Below are positions 31,931 to 41,486 of a stretch of 41,486 bases of DNA, one piece after another (the stretch's first letter is position 1; every line of letters begins with the position of its first letter). The notes under the pieces are model-generated. The model searched no databases and was not told where the DNA came from. It saw only the letters and a program-made list of their open reading frames with translations. A program made the translations under genes and the position numbers. Origin of the DNA: Parachlorella kessleri (lineage: Eukaryota; Chlorophyta; Trebouxiophyceae; Chlorellales; Chlorellaceae); NCBI GenBank assembly GCA_001598975.1, contig BBXU01000724.1, positions 1 through 41,486 of the forward strand, read 5' to 3'.

Positions 31931-34368
31931 TCAAAGACAGGCCAGCCAGAGGGAACCGCCAGGCGTGCCCTGCCAGTAATTGCCATTCAGCACATTATCT
32001 TCGTTACTCTCACTGCCAAGCTCACAATGTAGCATCGAGCAGCAGCTGCAACCATGCCTGCGTGTTATATGGTCACAACCAAAGGCATCCACCAGTGCAG
32101 GGTCTGAGGTAGCACCTTGCTGCAAGGGCGCCCCGCCCCACCCAAAAACTAACCCCCCCTCTCCCCCCCCTCCACAGGTAAACACTCACCTCTGCGGGTT
32201 TGAGGTGGCACCTCACTGCGAGCGCCCCCACCAGCAAAGCCACCAGGCGGGTTGACCAGGAACTTCGCACCCAGAGCATGATTAGCAGCACTGAGAGCCC
32301 CGCCGCCTTTTGCTTGCGGCTCAGCCCCAGCGCATCCCAGCGAGACTGCAGCACCGTTAATCGTTTCTGACAAGCTCTGGGCTGTCTCTGTTTTAGGTAC
32401 CACGCTCCTGTCCTGTCAGCAAAGCCTAGGCCACAACAAGCCAAGCATGTGCTCTCTTGATCCTCGTGGCTCAGGCTTATACAAATTCAGGCAAGCTCCC
32501 AGTTGTCGGCAAGGTTATCCAAAGATAGTGTCAGCAACCATTGCCCCTGCTGCCACGCGTGGCCATAACCCAAGCCCGTGGGCGCATACCTTCACAATGC
32601 GGGTGACGTTCTGCACCAAGATATTGATGGGTGCCTTGTAAGTCTGGTAGCCCACAGGGATGGTGAAGGCCAGAATGAAGGCCAGGGTCACCACGTTCCA
32701 CAAACTGCATGGTCAGGCAGAAGGGCTCAACAACAAGGTGAATCCAAGCTGAGGTTCCCAGTCCCTTGCCCAAGTGTGGGGTGCTTGAGGGGCTGAGGTG
32801 AAGCCACTGTGGTGTCATGCTTGGACTGTTCCTGTTTCAGATTATCACGAACCCGCCGACACTCCTAAGTCTTACCTCCAAAGGAGCAGCGGGACCCCCA
32901 TGGGGTGCCGGACAGATGCATGAACCCTCCATGCCCACAGTCGTAGGCGTTCAGGGGCTGCATTAGACCCAGAATAGAATCCTAATAGTACTCGCAAGGC
33001 AAGCACCTCAATGAGGGCTGGCTCCCAGCCACATGAAGCCCCCAGCACACAGAAGGCCAGGCTTTGGCATGGCACACAGAGCAGCTGCAGAGGGCCCTGC
33101 ATGTAGGCAAGCCGTACCTGAGGTATGACCCCACCACTGCCAGCAGCCACAGCCCGCAGGCAACCCTGAGGGTCACTACAGGGTCCCTCGCCGACAAGAA
33201 CTGGTCATGCGCCTGGCAGGTCAGGTCCACAGCCGAGGCCAGCCGCTCGACCAGCGCACGCACAGCAGTGCTGCCGCTCCACTGCCCCTGCTCTGACCAC
33301 TTGCGCAGGACCAGGCTGCACAGGAAGTTGAGAGCCACGTCTGCCAGGAGCAGGTAGGAGAGGGCTGCAGCAGGAGCGGGGGCGAGCAAGGGGGTCAGGA
33401 TGAACAGAGGGAAGGCAGCCTCCAGGTAAGAACATGTCATGCTCGGAACCTGGCCGCTGAAGATATTTTCGGTCAGCAGCAAGTATGACAATGCTGTAGC
33501 ATAGAATGGCATGAGTAGCAAGGGTTGGTCATGGAGAGCTGGGCAGCGGGGGGACCAGGTGTCTGCGTTGGCGGTTGGTCCCGAACCAAGGTTCCTTGTC
33601 AGTTCAACTGCTCAACCTGGCAGTGTTATCATGCGCACCCCAGCTTGCGACAGTAAGTCAAGCACTTTGCCAATACACCAGAGATGCATGCAGCTTGGAC
33701 CCACGTGCGTCGCCTGCCAACGTCGGCAACTGCTGGGTGATGCTGAGGCTCAACCGCAGCTGGAAGCGGTAGCCCTCATTTCACTGCCGAGGCGTGCTCA
33801 CCTGACAGGAAGGTGAGTGGCGAGGCGCTCAGAAGGAAGTGCACCCCCGCAATCAGCGCCGTCCCGGCCAGCAGCACCAGTCCAGACACGGCAGGGTTGG
33901 AGAACAGCAGCACCTCCTGCAAGAGCTCCTGGCTGCTCCTCTGGCGGGCAGGCGCGGGCGTGTCGGCCGCTGTGAAGGGAGTGTCCTCTGGCACAGGTGC
34001 AAAGCGCACGCCGCCGGCCCTGGGACCCGCCACTGTAGCCACGGGGGTCTCCATGGGAGAGTCTAGGGGCGAGTCCATCCTGCCGCCGATGGCTGTCAGG
34101 TCGTACGCCTGCTTGAGCTCGTTAATGGCCGACCTGTGGCAAGATGGGAGTGCAGGTTTATGTGACAACCAGGCCAGGTAAGTTACAGGACTCAATAGCG
34201 TTAGGTTGAGGGTACCAAGTGGCTGCGTGGACACACATGCATGATGTACCTGCTCTTCACTGCCACTGCTATGATCAACCGGATAGCAGACAGGCTCAGT
34301 AGCTTTCACCTGTGCTTGATCAGGTCGTCCTTCACGAGCAGAGTGTCAGGCGGAGTATATGTGTCCAT
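31931..34368 (-). CDS. Reticulon-domain ER membrane protein
   Basis: Exons in phase: 34368-34310, 34133-33802, 33364-33118, 32704-32590, then probably 32345-32190 and 32119-31931 (stop TGA). About 365 residues. The N-terminal part (MDTYTPPDTLLVKDDLIKHR, then a Pro/Ser-rich acidic region) is cytosolic-like. The reticulon homology domain starts ELLQEVLLFSNPAVSGLVLL (first hairpin), continues with ALSYLLLADVALNFLC, a loop, VACGLWLLAVVGSYLS and LWNVVTLAFILAFTIPVGYQ, and ends TYKAPINILVQNVTRIVK. This is the order in plant and animal reticulons (xxWR/SNPxxSG ... GSxxxxxTLxxxxxxxxxTVPxxYxxY). Such proteins bend ER tubules through hairpin insertion. The last two exons add a further hydrophobic segment (AAGLSVLLIMLWV, LVALLVGALA) outside the usual domain and are less certain. 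The terminal exon reads open to 31931 but has no family support. Confidence 0.8.
32098..32236 (-). repeat. Diverged 40-bp direct repeat near reticulon gene 3' end
   Basis: GTTTGAGGTGGCACCTCACT (from 32199) and GTCTGAGGTAGCACCTTGCT (from 32102), each followed by GCGAG or GCAAG and GCGCCCC. The two copies flank a G/C-rich tract and the donor and acceptor I used for the last intron, so the terminal exon may have arisen by duplication. Confidence 0.7.
33450..33493 (-). repeat. Ghost or alternative copy of reticulon exon 3 start
   Basis: Upstream of exon 3 (acceptor then ALSYLLLADVAL) the minus strand has acceptor GCTACAG followed by ALSYLLLTENIFSGQ in the same phase, ending at CAG then GTTCCG. 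Nucleotide divergence is concentrated at third positions. It could be a decayed exon duplicate or a short alternative exon. Confidence 0.6.
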
Positions 34369-35366
34369 ATGGCGGCACCTGTGTCGGTTTAAGCTGCCAA
34401 GTACTTATGATCGGGGGGAGGGTGAAGCTCCTGCGAAGAGAGGAAATTGAAAAATGGCGGGACGCCTTGGACGGCCTTGGAGCTGTCAAGTGATCATCCT
34501 CATGCCGCCTGGGTGGCACTAGACTTATAAAACCGTGTCATAAAGTACTACATTTCAAGCCCATGACTCGTGCTAGGTGGGGTCAAGTAGGGTTGTGCAT
34601 ATCTTGTAAAAGGTCGGCTAGCTGGGAAGTGCAGGGGCACATGATGTGACTGCCCATTTCATGCCAGGTTGAGCGTTTATTGCCAGACATTACGGCCCAA
34701 GCAGTGCTTCAAGGGGGCAGGCATTTGCATATAGAGCACTAGTGGTTCGTCGTCCGAGTTGCAGTGCACTGCATGTGGCACACATTTCCGAAGCTCCTCT
34801 GTGCAGCAAATGGGACGTGGCCAATAGGTGTGGGTTTCCAGCCGGAGCATGATTAGCATCAGCCGGCTCTGGCAAGTGAGAATTTACAGAGATGCTGGAG
34901 GTGAGGTCGGTGCATGCCTGACAGTCTGGGCAAGTGCAACCCTCACCAGGCACCTAGCTGGTCCTACAAGAACCTGGGTTTAGAGGAGCCTAGGCTTCAA
35001 ATTCAGCAGCAGCAGCAGCAAATACATACAGTCAGCAGCAGCAGCAGCAAAAACATACAAGGCAGCAATTGAGAAATAGCACACGGTGCAATCGCCAATT
35101 CCTGCCATACCAGATTCATGGTTTAGAACTGGGTGCAAATCAGCAAGCATTGAGATATGATGAAAGTATTCCAGCAAGTAGCGAAGTCTTGAAAGTATAC
35201 ATCGATACCACGTAGACAATGTTGGGTACATCAAAGTAGGTGATGCTCACAAAGCTACAATAGCAATCCTTCACTCCATAGGCAGGCATAAGGATGCTGT
35301 CAGAACCAACCTGCTCGCCCTCTTGTCTTCAGGCTCTCCAAGGTTTACACTAGCTAGCCATGGGCC
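34369..35366. other. Intergenic between reticulon and M48 genes
   Basis: Contains the reticulon promoter and the M48 3' flank. Minus-strand TGTAA words lie at 35349-35345 and 34888-34884. A CAG-repeat duplication is at 35003-35058. No gene is supported. Confidence 0.5.
35003..35058 (+). repeat. Duplicated CAG-repeat unit
   Basis: Two units of TCAGCAGCAGCAGCAGCA, each followed by an A-rich stretch and ACATACA, in direct tandem. Confidence 0.9.
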
Positions 35367-37527
35367 CTACTGCCACCTGAGACGCAGGCGGGTCCACCAA
35401 GGGTGACAAAGGTACAGCTGCTGCACATCAGGCGCCGCGGCCAAGCGCAACATGCGAGCCATCCTCTCCTCATTGCTGGGGTGGGTGTCCAGGCCGGCGC
35501 TCCCGCCGGCGCCTCCTGCTGCCGCCGCAGCTCCCCCGCCCCTCACCCCCTTCTCCAGATGCATCTGAGGCTGTTCCAGTTGCTGAACTGATACTGAGCC
35601 ACCGGGACTCGAACCACCTGCTGTGGCATACCACTTCCTTGCCCAGCCAGTCACTGCTGCGCCACCCTTCTCCAGCCATGACGTACTGTGCTGACAGACC
35701 AGCGGGTCCAGCAGTGGGAGCGTCCTGGCCAGGCTGTCAGGCGGGAAGCCAGCCCTGGCAAGGATGGAGACTGCCAGCTCATCCGCCTCGTGCTCCCGCT
35801 GCCTACAAGCACATCCAGGGCAAGTTTAGGTTGAGAGGACTTATGACGAGCTGGTGGCTTGTCCATACCTTGCTGCTAGAAATGCTTGTCCTTGCGCCAC
35901 CTGCTGCGATCAGGATAGGCCCGACCTGCATGTTGCTTCCTAGCAAGGCCCTGCCACATCCGTGGGCTGCCTAGCAGGGCGGAGTAGCAACCTGAAACAT
36001 GTACTTGCTTGAACGCCATTGCTGCCTGCACCATGAAGGATTTCCCTAAGCAAAGCGCTTTGCACAATCTTCCCTGTAAATTGGGCAGTCAACCTGGCAA
36101 AAGCACTCCCGCTTGCATAACTGACTAACCTGCACAAAGCCGCGACCTCTTCATCATGCCACCTGTCAACCCAGTCACTACTGGGCAGACCCCTGGCGTC
36201 GATTGCCGCCCTGACAAGGCGAAACGGTGCACGCAGCGGCAGCGTCCAGCGGAAGAGGAAGAAGTCCAGCTGGTTTTCAAGCTGCAGTAGTTGCCCACAG
36301 CAGGCTCAGCAGGCCACTACGTGCGGTGCATGCAGTGTGCGGTTGCTTGTTGTACTGGCACGCGGGGCTAACAAATGATATACTCAGTTGCTAGTATCAC
36401 CTATATGTAAGGACCGGTCAATCCAGCGCCGCTACACATCACACAACATTCCCACTGAGATCCAACCACCGAGGGCGTCAAGCCTTAGCTCAGTCTGCTT
36501 ACCACATGGCGGCCCAGGTTGTGTCCCAGCTCGTGGGCCATGATGCCCGCCACTGCAGTTTGCAGGGCGCTGCTCTCATACCACAGCATGCCCACCAGCC
36601 CTGCACAAGGAGCGTTTCCCACATATTTCTGATTCTTGGGTGGTTAAGTGGAGGTGTACATGGCACGGATGGGCAGCCGCCGCGATGCTCGCATGGAGAG
36701 AAGGGTATGAGGCAAGTAATAGCTACCGACCTGCATTGAGATAAATTGTGCCGTCCAAGGTGGAAGCATCCACACTTGCGTTCTTCCTTATAACAAGATT
36801 CCAAGTGAGCCCCTGCAGCAGAGCGGACGTGGGCGACATGCCTGAGTGGCGCATGCAGTCTCCCAGGCCTGCTTCGCCCCCTAACGCCGCTAACTGGCTG
36901 TCTCCTACGCTGCAGGTGTTGCCCCAGTCATGTCAGATAACTTATCACAACATCCAACGGCGGCATTGATTTTACAAGTATGCAACTGCGTTATGCTGCC
37001 GGACAGTGACCTTAAAAATTGTTCCCGCACCTTGATGTGGTGGCCAAAACCAAGTGAGTCAGCATGTTCCTCTGCTGCTGTGATCAGCCGGTTCAGCACG
37101 CTGGTCAGCTGGCTTGCAATCTTTTCATTCAAGCCAGGAGGCGCCACCAGCTTGACACGGCCATGTATGCTTGTCTCACTCTGCAGTCAACGGCGTTCCA
37201 AGCTTCGTCGGCAACTCTAAAATGGCGACCTTGGAGCTGACACCAAAGACGTGGAGTGACCACAGCCCAACGTGTTCCAGGTGTGCGGCAAACACTGACC
37301 TGTTCAAGTTCTGGGAGGCTTGAGGCCACGTTATGTGCCCTTATCCTATCCAGCCACAAGGGCGGCATCAGTCGTACTCTCCCCGTTGGAGGCACAGCAT
37401 CTTGAGCGGCCTCCCTTGCAGCCGCAAAGGCCGCAACTGCGCCCACTGCGGCTAGCTTGTGCGTGTAGCTAGCATCAGCGAGCAATCTGAAAAGGCTGAA
37501 CACCCTGCTGTTGTAAATGCCGCGCAT
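35367..37527 (-). CDS. M48 family zinc metalloprotease (Oma1-like)
   Basis: Exons in phase: 37527-37300, 37180-37031, 36812-36731, 36600-36503, 36281-36130, 35802-35367 (last one read without an intron). 381 residues. The N terminus (MRGIYNSRVFSLFRLLADAS) is basic and amphipathic, suiting mitochondrial import. A short hydrophobic segment (KLAAVGAVAAFAAA) and VPPTGRVRLMPP follow. Catalytic core: GIMAHELGHNLGRH with HELGH at about 176-180, and third zinc ligand motif REHEADE (E at about 240). LDTHPSNEERMARM near the C terminus is the usual M48 terminal block. Oma1 relatives cleave inner-membrane proteins under stress; substrate here is unknown. The last segment contains a tRNA-derived SINE-like sequence, so an intron after VCQH (a GTACGT follows) is likely and the residues between VCQH and LDTHPS may not be translated. 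Confidence 0.85.
35590..35676 (-). mobile_element. tRNA-derived SINE-like sequence with A and B boxes
   Basis: Minus strand holds a perfect A box TGGCGCAGCAG (35664-35654) and a perfect B box GGTTCGAGTCC (35615-35605), spaced as in a tRNA gene. T-stem and acceptor-stem pairing are poor, so it is not a working tRNA. It lies between coding parts of the M48 gene in the same orientation and leaves the frame open. Confidence 0.65.
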
Positions 37528-39144
37528 GGTGGGAACGGTCCTGCCGGCCAATCAGCAGGACCAGCACAGAAACATAAGTGCAAGCTGCCATACCCGGGTT
37601 TTACAACAGACAGCAGAGGGGCATGCTCATGGGCAACGCCATAGCGAGAAAGCCAACGGGGCTACGTGCCCTGGCAACGAATTACGTACAGAGCGCTGGC
37701 GGGCTTTCCAAGGATTTTTCAACATGATCACCGGTAAAACACTTGTACTAAGAGGAGGCGCGCAGTTGAGATGGATCCATTGTTAAAGCCTCCGAAATAG
37801 GAACGCTCTAACATGCTGTCGGCACAGTAAGGCATGACAGCCCCAGCACAGGACGCTCGTGCCTATTGTGACAGGATAGAAAAGCGGGAGGGGCAGAAGA
37901 CAGCGAGATGGGGACTGTTGTGGCCAATAGCACTTGCTCCTAGCATCCCCCTTTTAGGCATAGCATTAAGGCAAGCTCGATCGCTCGCTGTGCCTGGTGA
38001 CACAGGTTTCCAGGACTGACTTTACAACAGGGCAAGGCAGCCCGTCGGGTTTTCAGTACTTGTTAAGGAATCAACTGACGCTCCTGACCGTGCCTGCTGT
38101 CCTCAATAGCTTGGCGTTGACATAGTTTGGGTAAGGACCTTTCGCAGCACCTCCGCCCCTGCTTATGGAGCGTACAGTGGTGTTCAAGAGCCACAGCTGA
38201 AGGCATGGGTTTGAGATGGACTGCTGCAGGAAGAAACCCACATTTCGCAACTGGGTGTTAGCAGGCTGGGGAGGAGCACTTTTTGTGTGGGGTGCCGTCA
38301 CCAGCGTTACCGGCCCGCCAACTGCTGGGCCAAGCACTTGGAGGTGAAGGCATCCAGCCTGCGGCGCTGATTATCACGCGGTGCTGACTATCAGTTGGGC
38401 TTAGGGTTGGCCGCTGTGCATTCTTTCGTGCAGCGGTTCGGAGGGGAGCAGGACACACACCACACATGCACATTGTAGGCATTGCTGTTGTGGCAGAAAC
38501 ATCCAGCAGAAGATGCGGCACTGAGGATGTACCAAGGACCTGGTCAGTGCCTAAAGGCATGGGTGGTAAAGGTGGAAGCTAGGTAGAGGCTAAGCCGCGA
38601 TGCAAGCATTTCCAGCAGCCTGGGCAGCAAATGATGACTTGCATGAGTGCTGGTTGCCGCTCCTATGGAAAGGAACATAATTTGCTTACTGCATACTCGT
38701 CTCATTCCTGCGGACTTTGCATCCTCCACCACCTTTCCCCAATGTTTTTACATCCAAAATTGATGCTTCTCATTGCCCTAGGCCAGAGAGTGCGGCCTGC
38801 AGATTTGTGGGCGCTGTAGCACTTTACTTGAAGGCATTCAGTCGCCTCGCCGAAGTTGGAGAGCAAATGACAGAACCTAACGAAGGGAGAACCGCGTGAG
38901 ATACACTTGGCGACACGCCTCACATGCTAGCAAGGAATATCGATCAGCTTCGCAAACCTTTCAACAGGATTTGACCCCGATGTCACAACCTCATTCAAGC
39001 TCCTCCTGCCCATGCTGGAGCTCTGCTCAATTCTTGCACAGCAGCACAACGTACCCCTCTGGGTGGTCTTGGTGGTAGTCCGCACCAGAGTCTGACTTGT
39101 GGCTAGCAACAGCTACCTAACTGCTTGCTTGACCACTGTGCCCT
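37528..39144. other. Intergenic between M48 and PfkB genes
   Basis: 1.6 kb holding the M48 promoter and the PfkB 3' flank. A minus-strand TGTAA lies near 38749, about 395 bp past the PfkB stop. No reading frame has family or splice support. Confidence 0.5.
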
Positions 39145-40953
39145 TCACTTGTTCTTATCCTTTGCTGCTAGCAGCTGCTCCACCTCTGCAACAGTTGGCT
39201 GGGCCCCAATAGCGCCTGGCTTGGTGCAAGTGGCGGCACCGCAGGCGGTGGCAAACTCGACTGCACGACGCAGGCGGGTTGGGTCCGCCAGGAGGGAGTC
39301 CAGCGAGCCGGAGAGCAGCATGTAGAATAGGAAGCCTGTAGCAAACGAAGGAGGGGAAGGAATGGTAACTTCATTGATCACCAGCGGCTCGGGGGCTTGT
39401 CATCAAGCGAGTTTGGTAAAATGGAGAGAAGCGGGCAGCGGCCAGAGAGCGTGCATCAGCAATTTGAATTTGGATCCAGTGACGAATACAGAGAGGGGAA
39501 AGCCTTCTGGGCAACGGAAGTGTCAGGGAATTTTGGTGTTGAATCCGTGTCAAGCCTTCATGCCCAGCTCCGCCCCACTGTTCACTGACGTTACCATCCA
39601 TAGCTGCAGCATTCAAGCTGCATCCCAGTGCACATGTCCCTCATGGGACGCACTGCGCCACACCACTACCTGCATGCTGCTTTCGCGCACCCCACCCGGA
39701 AGTACCCACCAGCTGTGTAGGCATCCCCCGCCCCGGTGGTATCCACGACGTCCACGCTGAGCACCGGAACCACCCCCGAGAGATCCATTTTGCCTCCCGG
39801 GGAGCGGAAAGAGTAGGCAGAGCCCTTCTCCCCGGCCGACACCAGGACACCCTTGGCATGGGGAAGGTTCTCAAGCACCTGCAGGGCGCAGGATAGCAGC
39901 GATCAGTGGTTGCTGGGACCGGTGGGAAAACCGTAAGTAGGCGGAGCCCTCCACGCCGCCCGGCAAGGGGACTACCTTGGCATCAGCGAGCTTTCACCAC
40001 GTTGAATAAGGCAGATGGGGCAGCTATCGGTGGTTGGTGCGATTTGTCTAGATAGGAAGGGAGTGATAGGCAACACCTCTCTCACACACTATTGGCAGGG
40101 GGAGCACTCGAGCACATATCGCGGGGCTTCATGCAGCCCCCCATGCCCTTCGATAGTGTTGTGGTCCACTGGCGGCGCAGGTCGTTGCGGTTCCTTGGGC
40201 ACCTGGGACGTATGCCTGAGTCGCGCTTAGCTAAGTGCATCTTATGGGCCACACTGCCAGACGGGGTGGGGCGGCGGGGGCGGCTTGCCAACCCCTTGCT
40301 ACCCCAGGTCTACGAGGAGCATCTTTAGCAGCTAGACCTGAGCGGGGCCAGACGGCAGCAGCAGGACAAAATGAACGCTGGGGGCGGCTCGCGGGTTGCC
40401 TTCATTTGGCTAAGTGCTTGTGCTATGAAGGACACATGGAGAAGCTTGGTGGGATAGACCTTTGGTTGTGCTTTTTGTTGGTTTCCCCGTCCGGACGGGG
40501 TGGTGCATGCCATTAAGAATTGGTACTTGGATCTTGTGGTTTGTGGGCATAGTACATCCTGGCTTTTTGTTGGCCCCATTTGGGGGACTCACGGCAGCAT
40601 GGTCAGGTGGCGGTACGCTGTTAGACTAGACTAGACCATGCCCAGCCGTCAGGAATGGTTCACAAAGTTCGCGCATAGAACCAAAGGAGTGGCTGAGCCC
40701 ATCTCAACATCCTAAACCAACCCATATCCTTGGCTTGGAATAGCACCTCCAGCTGCAGAGACGGAATGCGGTGCGCACCACCCACCTTCTCTGGTTGGTT
40801 CAGCGCCGCGTCCCTCCCGATGCCAAACAGCCACTCCGCTTCCTCGTCCGTCAGCTTCACCACATCAGCTTGATGCACATACTCCTCCACCACCTTCTTG
40901 GCTTGGTCCAGGTCAGACCAGAAGACGGGGCGCCAGTTGACGTCCACCATGAC
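39145..40953 (-). CDS. PfkB-family carbohydrate kinase, 3' part
   Basis: Three in-phase exons seen: 40953-40786, 39878-39710, 39335-39145 (stop TGA). The 5' part, including the first PfkB signature, lies upstream of 40953 and beyond the right edge. Visible blocks: VMVDVNWRPVFW (sugar/core strand), LTDEEAEWLFGIGRD, KGVLVSAGEKGSAYSF and the C-terminal signature DVVDTTGAGDAYTAGGFLF, with the GAGD anion hole and catalytic Asp. The protein ends TVAEVEQLLAAKDKNK. DVNWRPVFW is typical of plant plastid-type PfkB kinases rather than the common cytosolic fructokinases (DPN at this site). Predicted reaction is ATP-dependent phosphorylation of a sugar or nucleoside; substrate cannot be read. The 907-bp intron 39879-40785 carries a retroelement fragment and a ghost exon. 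Confidence 0.87.
39932..39988 (-). repeat. Ghost copy of the second visible PfkB exon
   Basis: GTAGGCGGAGCCCTCC ... CCTTGGCATCAGCGAG here matches GTAGGCAGAGCCCTTC ... CCTTGGCATGGGGAAG in the exon (39812-39868), about 75% over 55 bp, in direct orientation. The copy has no usable frame. Confidence 0.65.
40092..40640 (+). mobile_element. Non-LTR (LINE-type) retrotransposon 3' fragment, antisense
   Basis: Plus-strand frame 40092-40328 includes WRRRSLRFLGHLGRMPESRL and then a Gly/Arg-rich stretch (GVGRRGRL), followed in another frame by AMKDTWRSLV. The RRLRxLGHxxRMPxxRLxK pattern is typical of the region after the reverse transcriptase in many LINE-type ORFs. Frame breaks show it is dead. The 3' flank ends in GTTAGACTAGACTAGACC, a simple tail also found at 3371-3415. 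It is inserted antisense in a PfkB intron. Confidence 0.55.
40485..40500. repeat. 16-bp perfect palindrome
   Basis: CCCCGTCCGGACGGGG in the 3' part of the retroelement fragment; it can form an 8-bp self-complementary stem. Confidence 0.85.
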
Positions 40954-41486
40954 CTGCGGCAGTGACAAATGCAGGTTGGGCTAGCTACTAAGTATTAGAT
41001 AACGCCAGTCCTTGGCTGGCTGATTCGGGCCAGGTCAGCTCAGAGCATGGGGTGCCCGCCACATCCACCGTTGCCTATCCAGTAGGAAGCAGGGGGAAGC
41101 GCAGGAGCGGAGGGGCAACGCTTGGGCGAAGGTATCTCAAGAGAGAAACCAAGCTAACATAAACAGGTGGCCATTACCACCGGTGCCAGGTCTAGCTTCC
41201 ATTATGCTATTGTAGGCTGGCGTGCGGCTATGCCACCGCCAAGCCACGAAGGAAAGCGAAGGGAGCAACGGGGCGTGCTCCACACCAGCCAGGGATGGCC
41301 CCCATGCTCTGGTCCGACTGCCCCCCCCCCTCCCTCCTCCTCCCTAGGCAACACCGCCAGCTCCCGCGCAGCAACAAGCCCCAGCCTCCCTCCCGGCCTC
41401 TGCCCCACTGTCAGCTGCAAGCCTCTGTTCCGCCTGCAGGCTGCTTCCCTTTTCGGGACACGCCTACCCAAGGCACACAGGGGATA
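40954..41486. other. Upstream PfkB intron/exon region, unresolved
   Basis: Should hold an intron and possibly one earlier PfkB exon on the minus strand. I could not place an exon with convincing similarity. A C-rich tract lies at 41321-41345. Confidence 0.35.

Noticed and set aside
38071..38337. Minus-strand frame upstream of the M48 gene
   Set aside because: No domain, no clear splice link to the M48 start exon; the M48 start at 37527 already provides a plausible N terminus.

Overview
This window looks like nuclear DNA of a chlorophycean green alga (Chlamydomonas/Haematococcus-like). It is GC-rich. Genes are split into many short exons with GTGAGx/GCAG splice sites. TGTAA, the usual green-algal poly(A) signal, lies 3' of several genes. 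The families (CENP-E-like kinesin-7, plastid-type PfkB kinase, Stig1-like cysteine-rich repeats) are plant-lineage or widely eukaryotic. All gene models here were assembled by hand from splice sites, codon phase and protein similarity. No operon, CRISPR array, rRNA or intact tRNA was seen.

Layout. (1) 1-1597, minus: 5' part of a TCAIM-like (DUF4460/DUF4461) mitochondrial-type protein, divergent from (2) 2014-11684, plus: a 19-exon kinesin-7. (3) 12937-13750, plus: a small protein with a transit-peptide-like start and one membrane helix. (4) 15276-30856, minus: the most unusual part, three tandem paralogues (A, B, C) of a secreted protein built from Stig1-like CxxC repeats, Ser-Pro hinges and an unassigned cysteine-rich C-terminal domain. 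(5) 31931-34368, minus: a reticulon-domain ER membrane protein. (6) 35367-37527, minus: an M48 (Oma1-like) zinc metalloprotease with a tRNA-derived SINE-like sequence in its last open segment. (7) 39145 to the right edge, minus: 3' part of a PfkB carbohydrate kinase whose large intron carries an antisense non-LTR retrotransposon fragment.

The Stig1-like array behaves as one co-evolving system. The copies share a signal peptide, a 5'-UTR intron, and a promoter block at fixed distance from a TATA box (a CCGCGTA word about 65 bp and an ACACCTGGCAAT word about 98 bp upstream). A and B keep an 11-exon structure. C differs by an intron absent between two exons, an intron present where A and B have an exact junction, one missing repeat module, a GC-AG intron and a frameshift in the Ser-Pro tract. 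A carries a 54-bp tandem duplication that copies a splice donor in frame. Cell-wall or extracellular-matrix function is inferred from the signal peptide and composition.

A second theme is 'ghost exons': decayed partial copies of a neighbouring exon, often with its splice site, lying in introns of the kinesin (three places), the reticulon gene and the PfkB gene. One is tied to the tail of a retroelement also found in the PfkB intron.
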